Source: Parachryseolinea silvisoli (GTDB lineage: Bacteria; Bacteroidota; Bacteroidia; Cytophagales; Cyclobacteriaceae). From it: a stretch of 64,000 bases of DNA. Shown one piece after another: positions 26,601-33,921 of the stretch. The stretch's first letter is position 1. Each line of letters starts with the position of its first letter. Position numbers and translations under genes: made by a program. Below the pieces are notes generated by a model. The model did no database searches. It worked only from the letters and a program-made list of their open reading frames with translations, and was not told the DNA's origin. Where the stretch lies: the NCBI RefSeq assembly GCF_021190955.1, contig NZ_JAIOAO010000006.1, forward strand, positions 310,001-374,000, given 5' to 3'.

Positions 26601-27122
26601 GGCCTCATGGAAATGGAAGCGACGGAATACGAAGCCGCCGTCAGCGATTTTGACAACGCCCAAAAGGCCGGCGAGAACTCGGTAACACTATACATCAACA
26701 AAGCGCGCGCCCACCTGGCCCTGGAAGACACCAAGTCTGCCGTATTGTCCTTAAACAAAGCCATCGACCTCGACCCTAAAAACGTCGATGCCCTTTTCAA
26801 CCGCGGCTACATCAAAGAAACCATCGACGACTTCGAAGGCGCCGTGCTGGACTATAACAAAGTAATCCAGCTCAAACCCGAAGACGCCATCGCCCACTAC
26901 AACCGCGGCAACTGCAAAGGTGAGCTCGAAGACTACGGCGCCGGCATCTCCGACCTGGACGAAGCCATCAAGCTCGACCCCAAAAACGCCGCCTACTACA
27001 AACAACGCGGCAACTTCCACTACCAGCTCAGCGACAAAGAAAAAGCCTGCTTCGACTGGCGCAAAGCTGTAGAGCTTGGCGACGCAAAGGCGCGCTTCCA
27101 GATAGACCAGTATTGTAAGTAA
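23649..27122 (+). CDS. Very large secreted TPR protein (about 33 repeats) with seven-TPR super-repeat
   Basis: The ATG at 23649 gives a signal peptide (MRAFQLAAALLFISLTSLAQ) and a 1157-residue product. Nearly all of it is TPR units of 34 residues with the A-x-x-D-[FY]-x-K-A-[IV] pattern. A marker NNRGKA recurs at nucleotide positions 24144, 24858, 25569 and 26283, a spacing of 238, 237 and 238 residues, which equals seven TPRs. The last TPRs (after about residue 1000) match the general consensus better than the earlier ones. It is probably a large periplasmic solenoid scaffold. The partner is unknown. A strong terminator follows. Confidence 0.85.
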   Translation: MRAFQLAAALLFISLTSLAQKTDSLQQVQWEASLKKLKAGDYSDAALQFTQLINSNFANKEVYLKRGVAYYNLKEYDKAKADFDEAVKARINTVELFELRGNARYSLNDYQGAVTDLEKAVTMGANSFDTFANLGNAKFRMESYQDAVTNYNKAIATGKADAILFNNRGKAKFILKDYKGALPDFDKALELRAGYDKALENRAETRYLVQDWKGAIADFEKMLAAGRTDTEIYQKVGTAKYTLQDYKGTVEALGKVAAKGVKDKDVFRMLGLSAAAAGDCAQATQSLSAAVSMGVTDKDVFTQLGTCQYKNKEYAGAIESLSRAVNAGAASKEVMLYKGQSEFAQKDYDKALVDLEKAVSLGAQDADAFKNLGDIKFLKSDFGGAIRYYDNAVKLGTNDAILYNNRGKAKLNINDNAGAVPDFDKAIQLNASYTKAFLNRGTAKYALKDYAGAVADLEKAKGDGETPELLKMLGIANYMIAKKDAAKPYLDKAIQAGIKDGKVSLYAGYLRYDANDYKGAIEAFTAAEMAGEKEDELYLKRGKASFQQKDYNATTIDLEKSVAKGKADLPAYEALALSYMAQQKDKEALPHLEKAASLDTKNKEIYYQLGNARFKQSNYAGAIAAYDKAIVNGANDEIIYNNRGKAKLLAGNVRESIPDFDRALGLKKDYTTALKNRAVARYQLKEYASVITDLAVIVARNEAGVDELTMLGLSKYAIKDYEGAVPELTKAEAAGSKDAAIYVARGNALFELKDYEKAIPDLDKAIAGGSNDTNLFLRRGAAKYYQRDFKGALPDLEKAISTGSGTALAYDMRGYCKYDAQNTDGAVSDYNMAIEKDPKLATAWYHRGDVKFKSNNLAAAIQDYTQAISLGLKDPVLFNNRGKAYFNQENYQQSIIDFTEALERRPDYLKAYENRAQAYYKLNRFDAGVKDYREVEKLTEKPGPDLYKLLADGYYAANRYAPARDYYDKLINAGVKDKDAYLRRGLMEMEATEYEAAVSDFDNAQKAGENSVTLYINKARAHLALEDTKSAVLSLNKAIDLDPKNVDALFNRGYIKETIDDFEGAVLDYNKVIQLKPEDAIAHYNRGNCKGELEDYGAGISDLDEAIKLDPKNAAYYKQRGNFHYQLSDKEKACFDWRKAVELGDAKARFQIDQYCK
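24144..26996 (+). repeat. Protein-coding super-repeat of period about 714 bp
   Basis: The encoded NNRGKA[KY][FL] block begins at 24144, 24858, 25569 and 26283, giving periods of 714, 711 and 714 bp. The near-constant period within the TPR gene suggests growth by duplication of a seven-TPR block. Confidence 0.65.
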
Positions 27123-27129
27123 CAGAAGT

Positions 27130-27176
27130 GTATAAACGGAAAGAGCAGCTTTATCAGCTGCTCTTTTTGTTTATAC
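27130..27176. terminator. Bidirectional two-level terminator hairpin
   Basis: An inner 11-bp stem AAAGAGCAGCT / AGCTGCTCTTT with a 5-nt loop is enclosed by an outer 8-bp stem GTATAAAC / GTTTATAC. It lies 7 bp after the TPR stop and 11 bp before the convergent protease stop. Confidence 0.9.
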
Positions 27177-27187
27177 TTATATCTACC

Positions 27188-30100
27188 TTAACGGACTTCA
27201 TACGCCGGCACCTTGGGCACCGTAAATCCTTTCGTCTTCAACTGCGATTGAATCTCCGTTATCCCCCGCTCCAGCTGCGTATCCACACCCTTCGCTCCTT
27301 GCGTCAAATCCTCCGGTACTGCAATGTCAGGATCAACACCATGTCCTTCCTTAAACCAGGTGCCATCGATGTTATACATCCGGAACGTCGGCACGGTCAC
27401 ACCGCCGCCGTCAATCAACCCGGGCACACCACTGATACCGATCAAACCACCCCACGTACGGGCGCCAATCAATGGACCAAGTCCTGCCTTGCGGAAGTAA
27501 TCCGGGAAGGCATCGCCCCCGCTACCGCTCCAGCCGTTGATCAGCATCACCTTCGGACCAAAGTTACCCGCCGGAGGCCATGGCCAGCTGGCACCATCAC
27601 GAATCGCCCAGAACACCAGCGGAGGACGGTTCAGAAGCTCAATAAACCGATCCGGTATCTGACCACCGTTGTTAAAACGCTCGTCAATAACCAATGACTT
27701 CTTGTCCATCTGCGCATTAAACTGACGAATCAATTCATTTTGTCCATCGACACCCGTGCTCCGCACATAGATATACCCAGCTGCGCCACCGGTAGCATCT
27801 TCGACACGCTTACGGTTCTGCTCGATCCACGCCAGGTGACGCAGACGCGCCTCATCAAACAACGTCTCCACGATAGCAGTCTTTGCACCGGTGAACGATG
27901 CCGTGGTGTTAAAGGTGATCTCCACCGCTTTACCCGCCAAACCCTGGAAGGCCGCATATGGATCTAATGCTGTAGTGAGCTTCACGCCGTTTACTGCCAG
28001 AATATAGTTGCCTTCTTTAATCTCCACGCCAGGCAGATCGAGCGGTGAGCGCACTTCTGCATCCCACGCTGCACCACGGATAATCTTTTTCACTTTATAG
28101 TAAGAACCGTCAACTTGCCAGTCAATGCCAAGGTAACCCACCGAATAGTGTTTCGAGTCTTCTTCTGCCCCACCACCTTTATACGTGTGCGATGCATTCA
28201 ACTCGCCAATCATTTCACCGAGTACATAGTTCACTTCCTCACGCGTCAGCGCACCGGTCAGCATCTTGAGGTACTGATCTTTTACGGCAGCCCAGTTTAC
28301 ACCGTGCATGGTGGGATCATAAAAATAGTCGCGCTCCAGGCGCCAGGCATCTACCAGAATCTGTTTCCATTCTTCGCGCGGGTCAATGAACATTTGCATT
28401 TCCGACAGACGTAGCGCCTTATCCGCCGATTGATTCTCCTCTGCTTTGATGATATACAGGTTGTCATCCTTCGCGATCAGGATCTTTTCTCCGTTCGCAG
28501 CGATCTGATACCAGTCGACCTGGTCACTAAAAGTTTTCTGCTCGCGCTTCTCCAGATCGAAATACTTTAGCGGTTTGCGTTGATCTTCTGCGCCCGTGTT
28601 TGGCATCTGGTGATATACCACTTTGCCTTTTACCGCTCCGAGGCTGCCATAGTTACCCGGATTCATCGGTAACAGTACCAGGCGTGACTCCAGGCCGTCC
28701 AGGTCGATCTCCACTTTGGCTACTTTATCGTCTTTCGACTCTTCTTTCTTTTCTTCTTTTCCTTTCTTCTTTTTGTCTTTTTCTTTCGCATCAGAAGCCG
28801 CCTCATCGGCCTTCACATCTACCACATCGTTCTTCGGCGCCAGCGGCGAAGGAGTGCTTTTCTTCAATGAGATCGCTGCGATCTTGGTGCTGTTCGGATA
28901 CACGAAGGTGTTGTCGATGTCGCTGTACACCGGTTGGAAGAACTGGTTGGTGAGCAGGTACAGGTATTTACCTTCAGGATCGAATACCGGCTTGCGTGCC
29001 GTGTAGTAACCACCCGTCACCTGTGTGAGTTTACGGTTGGTGTAATCAAAGAGGAATACACCCTGGTGGCCGTTTACCAGGTCGTGGTCGAACGCGAGCC
29101 AGCGGCTGTCGGCAGACCAGTTGGCAGCGAAGTCTTCCAGGTCATAATGCATCATGCGCAGACCGTGGTCGGCTTCGACCGTCTGGTTGGTCGCTACATC
29201 GTAAATCTTGATGCGCATGGCCTTGTCGATAAACGCAACCTTCTTACTGTCGGGCGACCAGTACAATTTATAGCGGAAGCCGGCGCCATAGGCCGTCAGC
29301 TTGCGCTCGGTGGCATCGCTCTTGGTGTCACGCAGCGTCAGTTCGTATTCGCCCGAGCGATCGCTCCAGTATGCGATATACTTGCCGTCGGGTGACCACG
29401 AGGGGTAACGCTCTGCCACACCGGGGCTTTGGGTCAGGTTCTTTACAAAGCCATCTTCGGCGGGAACGCTGAAGACTTCACCGCGCGCTTCTACCAACAC
29501 GCGCTTGGCATCGGCCGAGATGAAGGCGTGCTGCGGCTGACCTACGTTCTGGATGGTGGGCTTGAGCGCCAGCCCATCCGTTACAACGGATACTTTCACC
29601 TCTTGTGCTTTACGTGAGGCCAGGTTGAAGAGAAACAGTTTACCAGCCTGCTCGAACACAATATCTTCGGGGCCCAGCGACGGGAAGTGTACGTCGTAAT
29701 CCGCGTAGTGTGTCAGTTGTTGGAAGGCCTTGGTGGTGGTGTTATACTCCCACAGGTTCATGCGGTTGTCCGGACCACGGTCGGTCAGGAAATAAATGCT
29801 GGTGCCGTGCCACATAGGCAGCTCGTCGGCCGCGTCGGTGGTAGCGGAAATATTTTCGGAGGCCAGTGTTTCGAGGTTGAAGAGATGGATCTCGGCGTTC
29901 CAGCCACCGCGGTAGCGTTTCCAGTTGCGGCCGATCTGCGAGCGGAACGTAAGCGCAACCTGCTTGCCGTCAGGCGACACCGAGCCAAACTCGGCGTAGG
30001 GCATGGGCAGTTTTTCGGGCAGCCCCCCATTGGGTTTCAGTTTGAAGAACTGGTTGAACCGTTCACGGCCGGCTTCGCGGCCGGAAGCGAACAGAATGTG

Positions 30101-30460
30101 CTGGCCATCGGGGAACCAATCGACCACACGGTCCGTTCCCCCGTGGTATGTCAGGCGGGCCGGAACGCCGCCCAACGTGGGGAGGGTATAGATGTCGTAG
30201 TTACCATCGTAATTGCCGGTAAAGGCAATGGCCTTACCGTCAGGCGAAAACTTCGGGTATACTTCCACGCCGGCCGGCGAGCTGAGGCGACTTGCCACCC
30301 CCCCGCTTTTCGGCACAACCCACAGGTCGTTGGCGTATGTAAAAACAATGTGCGTCTGCGAAACGTCGGGGTAACGGAACAGGCCCGCGTCGATCTGCGC
30401 GATCGCCCCATGCGAGAGCAGCCCGACTAGCATAAGGGTTAACAAATGGATTTTTTTCAT
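27188..30460 (-). CDS. Tricorn-like S41 family protease with beta-propeller and PDZ domains
   Basis: A 1090-residue secreted protein; the signal peptide is MKKIHLLTLMLVGLLSHGAIA. Residues about 25-530 are PD40/WD-like propeller blades (FSPDGKAIAFTGNYDGNYDI and similar). A lysine/glutamate-rich linker sits at about 540-590 and contains a long K/E run. A tricorn C1-like part and a PDZ domain precede the S41 peptidase at about 840-1090, with the nucleophile in GWSGSGGD at 976-983. Tricorn enzymes trim oligopeptides. Bacteroidota members of this size are thought to act in the periplasm. The start ATG follows a short A/T-rich leader divergent from the GroES-like gene 99 bp away. Confidence 0.88.
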   Translation of the reverse strand: MKKIHLLTLMLVGLLSHGAIAQIDAGLFRYPDVSQTHIVFTYANDLWVVPKSGGVASRLSSPAGVEVYPKFSPDGKAIAFTGNYDGNYDIYTLPTLGGVPARLTYHGGTDRVVDWFPDGQHILFASGREAGRERFNQFFKLKPNGGLPEKLPMPYAEFGSVSPDGKQVALTFRSQIGRNWKRYRGGWNAEIHLFNLETLASENISATTDAADELPMWHGTSIYFLTDRGPDNRMNLWEYNTTTKAFQQLTHYADYDVHFPSLGPEDIVFEQAGKLFLFNLASRKAQEVKVSVVTDGLALKPTIQNVGQPQHAFISADAKRVLVEARGEVFSVPAEDGFVKNLTQSPGVAERYPSWSPDGKYIAYWSDRSGEYELTLRDTKSDATERKLTAYGAGFRYKLYWSPDSKKVAFIDKAMRIKIYDVATNQTVEADHGLRMMHYDLEDFAANWSADSRWLAFDHDLVNGHQGVFLFDYTNRKLTQVTGGYYTARKPVFDPEGKYLYLLTNQFFQPVYSDIDNTFVYPNSTKIAAISLKKSTPSPLAPKNDVVDVKADEAASDAKEKDKKKKGKEEKKEESKDDKVAKVEIDLDGLESRLVLLPMNPGNYGSLGAVKGKVVYHQMPNTGAEDQRKPLKYFDLEKREQKTFSDQVDWYQIAANGEKILIAKDDNLYIIKAEENQSADKALRLSEMQMFIDPREEWKQILVDAWRLERDYFYDPTMHGVNWAAVKDQYLKMLTGALTREEVNYVLGEMIGELNASHTYKGGGAEEDSKHYSVGYLGIDWQVDGSYYKVKKIIRGAAWDAEVRSPLDLPGVEIKEGNYILAVNGVKLTTALDPYAAFQGLAGKAVEITFNTTASFTGAKTAIVETLFDEARLRHLAWIEQNRKRVEDATGGAAGYIYVRSTGVDGQNELIRQFNAQMDKKSLVIDERFNNGGQIPDRFIELLNRPPLVFWAIRDGASWPWPPAGNFGPKVMLINGWSGSGGDAFPDYFRKAGLGPLIGARTWGGLIGISGVPGLIDGGGVTVPTFRMYNIDGTWFKEGHGVDPDIAVPEDLTQGAKGVDTQLERGITEIQSQLKTKGFTVPKVPAYEVR

Positions 30461-30559
30461 GAGGTTTTGGTTAAGACCGGGATTTTGAATGAAAGCATAT
30501 ACGGATTAAGTAAGGTTTAGGATATTTGTACCCTAGTAAGATCGAAAATTACGGCAACA

Positions 30560-30934
30560 ATGAAAATAACAGCGGATAACCGGCTTAAAAAACTCATCGT
30601 CGTAGGCGACCGCGTGCTGATCAAACCCACGACCTATACGGATAAGACAGCCAGCGGTTTATACCTGCCGCCCAGCGTGCAAGAAAAGGAAAAGATACAG
30701 AGTGGTTATGTCATTAAGGTCGGCCCCGGTTATCCCCTACCCCTACCCGCCGACGAGGATGATGTCTGGAAAGGCAAAGAAGATCAGGTGAAGTATCTGC
30801 CCCTGCAAGCACAGGAAGGCGACCTGGCCATCTACCTGCAAAAGGGCGCCATCGAAGTACTCTACGAAGAGGAAAAATATTTCATCGTCCCCCAGGCATC
30901 CATCCTGATGCTGGAGCGCGAAGAAGACCTATAA
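30560..30934 (+). CDS. GroES-like co-chaperone family protein
   Basis: A 124-residue protein with a Cpn10 fold: LIVVGDRVLIKPTTYTDKTA at 12-31 matches the GroES entry motif, and GLYLPPS at 33-39 corresponds to the mobile loop with its hydrophobic triplet. It is longer than GroES (about 97) because of an insert near residues 58-80 (YPLPLPADEDDVW). No groEL is next to it. It is annotated in Bacteroidota as a co-chaperone GroES family protein, distinct from the main groES. The following 70-residue gene begins 20 bp later, so they likely form an operon. Whether it binds GroEL is unknown. Confidence 0.78.
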   Translation: MKITADNRLKKLIVVGDRVLIKPTTYTDKTASGLYLPPSVQEKEKIQSGYVIKVGPGYPLPLPADEDDVWKGKEDQVKYLPLQAQEGDLAIYLQKGAIEVLYEEEKYFIVPQASILMLEREEDL

Positions 30935-30954
30935 CCATTCAACACACGACAACC

Positions 30955-31167
30955 ATGGCTGGCCTCCATTTAGACGTGCTCCGCGTAGGAAAAAAATACC
31001 GCCTCATAAACTATGGCGAGCAACATGATTTTATCATCGAAGCCACCCTGCCCGGAGGAGACTTCCGGGTAAAGGATCTTGACACACTCGAGCCCTACAA
31101 CCTCAAGGAGCTGATTGCATATGGCCATGGCAAAGACTACATCATCGAAGAGTTGTATATGGAGTAA
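30955..31167 (+). CDS. Small conserved protein of unknown function, partner of the GroES-like gene
   Basis: A 70-residue soluble protein, MAGLHLDVLRVGKKYRLINY followed by GEQHDFIIEATLPGGDFRVK. The mixed beta-strand pattern (KYRLINY, DFIIEATL, DFRVKDLDTLEPYNL) suggests a small beta-barrel such as an SH3-like domain. I do not recognise the family. It lies 20 bp after the GroES-like gene and ends in an acidic tail EELYME. No terminator hairpin is seen after it. Confidence 0.65.
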   Translation: MAGLHLDVLRVGKKYRLINYGEQHDFIIEATLPGGDFRVKDLDTLEPYNLKELIAYGHGKDYIIEELYME

Positions 31168-31835
31168 GGCAACCCAACACTTATTTCGTGAATCGCGGCA
31201 GATTTATGTCGCATTAGGTCGGTGACCCAAAATAGTGTAGTCCATCGGAAATAGGCATCAGGTGTTCGTTGTAACGCCCGGTCTATACTTTGCCCCTGTC
31301 CAAAAGCCTCTCATCGCTTTCGTTTTTTATACATGCCGGGACAGGATGCTGTACGCGGAAGCTCTCTCCCAGGGCACGATTCGCCGGGCATCTTCGGTTC
31401 CCCCAATAGCCCTTCGCCTAAAAACATAGTGCGTTGCAATTTCTTGCCAAAAACCCTCAGAAAGCCGTTTATCAGCCCGAATATTGAATATTTTAGTAGG
31501 TATGTATGAACAGTTATTAGATAGATATCCAATACCTATTTAAGTATTGGATATCTATTGGTCATTTATTCTTTAACTATTCCTTATATATTGGATATCC
31601 TGGCTTTTTCTAGTCTTTTGTCCCCCAATCGGGGGGAATTGGCCCAGGATTTGGGAATCAGTCTTTTCGCGCCCAACCAGGCTCCGGGCTTCACCCCGGA
31701 ATCGCTGCTGACCCCCTCCGGACCATCTCTTTTATGCCCCTGCTGCCACTCAGACTATTTCCTTTCCCGTACATTGAAGAGGGTGACGGCGATCTTGTCG
31801 TTTTTTTCGAGATTTACGGTCAGACCTCATTGACC
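31168..31835. other. 668-bp region without a recognised gene; inverted repeats and GC hairpins
   Basis: Two short open frames (73 and 91 codons) are present but have atypical composition and no family resemblance. The region holds a 15-bp-stem inverted repeat at 31521-31558 with a third partial copy at 31589, and two GC hairpins: TCCCCC / GGGGGA (31621-31637) and TCCGGG / CCCGGA (31683-31700). The segment around 31310-31440 also has odd base use. It may contain a mobile-element relic or regulatory RNA; I cannot name one. Confidence 0.55.
31521..31599. repeat. Inverted repeat with 15-bp arms plus a third half-copy
   Basis: ATAGATATCCAATAC (31521-31535) pairs with GTATTGGATATCTAT (31544-31558) across an 8-nt loop. 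The core TATTGGATATC recurs at 31589-31599. The AT-rich stem is unlike the terminators elsewhere in the window and could be an operator or a small palindromic repeat. Confidence 0.65.
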
Positions 31836-33299
31836 ATGAAAAAAACACTAGCCTTACTCCTATCATTAGCCCTGACTGCTACGGTCTTCGCCCAGAATGA
31901 AGACTTGCCGACCGACTTCCTGAAGCCGACCTTTCACAAAGAGCGCCGCGCCAAGCTGCGCGAAAAACTGCCCGCCAACTCGGTGGCTGTGTTCTTTGCC
32001 AACCCCGTGCGTAACCGCGCCAACGACGTGGAGTACGTGTACCACCAGGACCCCGACTTCTTTTACATGACCGGGTACAAAGAGCCGCATGCTGTGCTGC
32101 TGGTGTTCAAAGACAAACAGACCGCTGCCAATGGCTCGCAGTACGACGAGATCATCTTCGTACAGCCGCGCAACCCCATTCATGAAATGTGGACCGGCCG
32201 CCGCCTGGGCGATGTGAAGACACGCGAGCAACTGGGCCTTGAGCAAGCCTTTAACAACAGCGAGTTTGATAAGTATAACCTCGACTTTTCGAAGTTTGCC
32301 AAGATCCTGTTCTTCGACTTTCAAAACGACGTGCGCGACGAACAGGACGATACTGCGGATCTGTATGATCTGATCGCCCAGTTCAAAAAGAAAACCAACT
32401 ACCCTACTCCGGGTACCTCGTTAACGGTATCACGCGAGGCGCAGAAGAACAACCTCGACAAAGATGCGCTGGCACCGATTATGGACGAGCTGCGTGGCAC
32501 CAAGACAAAAGAAGAGATCGACCTGCTGCGCAAGGCGGTCACGGTTTCGTGCGTGGGCCAGGTGGAAGTCATGAAGGCGATCAAGCCGGGCATGTCTGAG
32601 CGCGAAGTGCAGGGTATTCACGAGTTGGTATTTAAGAAATATCAGGCCGAAGACCTGGGCTATCCGTCCATCGTTGGAGGTGGCCACAACGGTTGTATTT
32701 TGCACTATATCGACAACTATAAACCGTCGCTGACAAACAAGGAGCTGATCCTGATGGACCTGGGCGCGGAGTACCACGGTTATACCGCCGATATTACTCG
32801 CACCATTCCGGTGAACGGCAAGTTTTCTACCGAGCAAAAGCAAATCTACGACCTGGTATTGAAAGCGCAGGAAGAAGCGATGAAGATCGCCAAACCAGGC
32901 CTGCCCATGAACCAGCTGACGGTGGTGTGTCGTGACATTATTAACAAAGGCCTGGCCGATCTGGGCGTTATCAAATCGCCCACCGACAAACATCTTTACT
33001 TCCCGCACGGCGTATCCCACCACATTGGTTTGGATGTACACGACCGCGGCGTTTATGTGCTGGCGGAGAACAGTGTGGTGACGATCGAACCCGGCATTTA
33101 TATACCTGACAACAGCGCCTGCGACAAGAAGTGGTGGGGCATTGCCGTGCGCATTGAAGACGACTATCTCATAACCAAGACTGGCTACGAGCTACTCTCC
33201 AGCTATGCGCCTCGAACGACAGATGATATCGAGGCCGTGATGAAGCAGCCTAGTCCCTTGGACAACTTTGTGCTTCCAAACCTCAACAAAACCAATTAA
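31836..33299 (+). CDS. Secreted Xaa-Pro aminopeptidase (M24, aminopeptidase P type)
   Basis: The ATG at 31836 opens a signal peptide (MKKTLALLLSLALTATVFAQ); the frame upstream has no support. The 487-residue enzyme should remove the N-terminal residue from peptides with proline in position two. The AMP-N domain covers about 40-170 and the pita-bread metal domain about 220-480. The two-metal ligands are D308 and D319 (MDLGAEYHGYTADIT), H395 (HGVSHHIG), E418 (IEPGIYI) and E441 (IEDDYLIT). The complete set implies activity. It is followed by a terminator and the thioredoxin/ApbE genes. Confidence 0.9.
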   Translation: MKKTLALLLSLALTATVFAQNEDLPTDFLKPTFHKERRAKLREKLPANSVAVFFANPVRNRANDVEYVYHQDPDFFYMTGYKEPHAVLLVFKDKQTAANGSQYDEIIFVQPRNPIHEMWTGRRLGDVKTREQLGLEQAFNNSEFDKYNLDFSKFAKILFFDFQNDVRDEQDDTADLYDLIAQFKKKTNYPTPGTSLTVSREAQKNNLDKDALAPIMDELRGTKTKEEIDLLRKAVTVSCVGQVEVMKAIKPGMSEREVQGIHELVFKKYQAEDLGYPSIVGGGHNGCILHYIDNYKPSLTNKELILMDLGAEYHGYTADITRTIPVNGKFSTEQKQIYDLVLKAQEEAMKIAKPGLPMNQLTVVCRDIINKGLADLGVIKSPTDKHLYFPHGVSHHIGLDVHDRGVYVLAENSVVTIEPGIYIPDNSACDKKWWGIAVRIEDDYLITKTGYELLSSYAPRTTDDIEAVMKQPSPLDNFVLPNLNKTN

Positions 33300-33312
33300 C
33301 CCAAGTCGAAGC

Positions 33313-33341
33313 AAGGCTGTTTTCCCCCGGAAGACAGCCTT
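33313..33341 (+). terminator. Terminator after the Xaa-Pro aminopeptidase gene
   Basis: The 8-bp stem AAGGCTGT / ACAGCCTT continues inward through TTCC / GGAA to a CCC loop, and a CTTCATTTTTC tract follows. It lies 14 bp after the stop codon. Confidence 0.85.
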
Positions 33342-33361
33342 CTTCATTTTTCTTCCCCGCC

Positions 33362-33406
33362 CCTGCATTATTTTTTGCAGGTCTTACGTCTCCTCCTGTA
33401 AGACCT
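33362..33406 (+). promoter_or_regulatory. Two overlapping hairpins upstream of the thioredoxin-apbE genes
   Basis: Hairpin A pairs CCTGCA (33362-33367) with TGCAGG (33376-33381). Hairpin B pairs AGGTCTTAC (33379-33387) with GTAAGACCT (33398-33406). They share 33379-33381, so both cannot be fully formed at once. A near-consensus TACTTTTA lies about 20 bp before the ATG at 33472, so the hairpins may be upstream of the transcript; an attenuator is only one possibility. Confidence 0.4.
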
Positions 33407-33471
33407 ATGTTATGATTTTTGTCAAGAAACATTTTACCTTCCAAAATCGTTACTTTTACCGCAACGAATAC

Positions 33472-33921
33472 ATGCCCTTGACACGCTTCCGATTGCCTTT
33501 TGTTCTGACGCTCTGCTTCTGCCTTTCGAGCCTGGCCGTGTGGGCGCAGGTGCAGGAGAGCGCGGACGAAGCTTTTCAGCAGGCGGCCGAACATCACCGG
33601 CCGGTGTTGCTGGTCTTTGCCGGCTCGGACTGGTGTGCGCCCTGCGTTCATTTTGAAAAAAAGATTCTGGCAGAGCATTCTTTCCAGGATTTTGCTGGTG
33701 CCAACCTGGTATTGTTAAAGGCTGATTTCCCGCAGCGTACGCGCCAACCGGAGTCGCTCCGGAAACAAAACGAAGCGCTGGCCGAGAAGTATAATCCCAC
33801 GGGCATCTTCCCCTACATTCTGCTGCTGCGCGACAATGGTAACGTGGTGAAGATATTGAACTATCGCAACGAATCGCCGGCGCAATTCATCGACGAGATC
33901 AAACCGCTGTTATTGCCATGA
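33472..33921 (+). CDS. Periplasmic thioredoxin-family protein
   Basis: The ATG at 33472 gives a 149-residue protein with a signal peptide (ends LAVWAQ). The thioredoxin fold carries the redox motif W-C-A-P-C with C55 and C58; the usual TlpA motif is W-C-x-x-C. It resembles the DUF255/thioredoxin_7 proteins (VLLVFAGSDWCAPCVHFEKK). A cis-Pro lies in TGIFPYILLL. It should reduce or oxidise disulfides in the periplasm. Its stop overlaps apbE by 4 bp (ATGA). In this set it may keep the cysteines of the DUF4266 lipoprotein reduced, but that is inference. Confidence 0.85.
   Translation: MPLTRFRLPFVLTLCFCLSSLAVWAQVQESADEAFQQAAEHHRPVLLVFAGSDWCAPCVHFEKKILAEHSFQDFAGANLVLLKADFPQRTRQPESLRKQNEALAEKYNPTGIFPYILLLRDNGNVVKILNYRNESPAQFIDEIKPLLLP

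Noticed and set aside
25785-26663. Leftward 292-codon frame within the large TPR gene
   Set aside because: A shadow of the repeated TPR codons; it has no start signals.
31311-31532. 73-codon leftward frame in the gene-poor interval
   Set aside because: Odd Pro/Gly/Cys-rich sequence, no ribosome site, no recognisable family; kept only as part of the interval entry.
31558-31833. 91-codon rightward frame before the aminopeptidase
   Set aside because: Starts inside the inverted repeat, crosses GC hairpins and has no domain or signal peptide.
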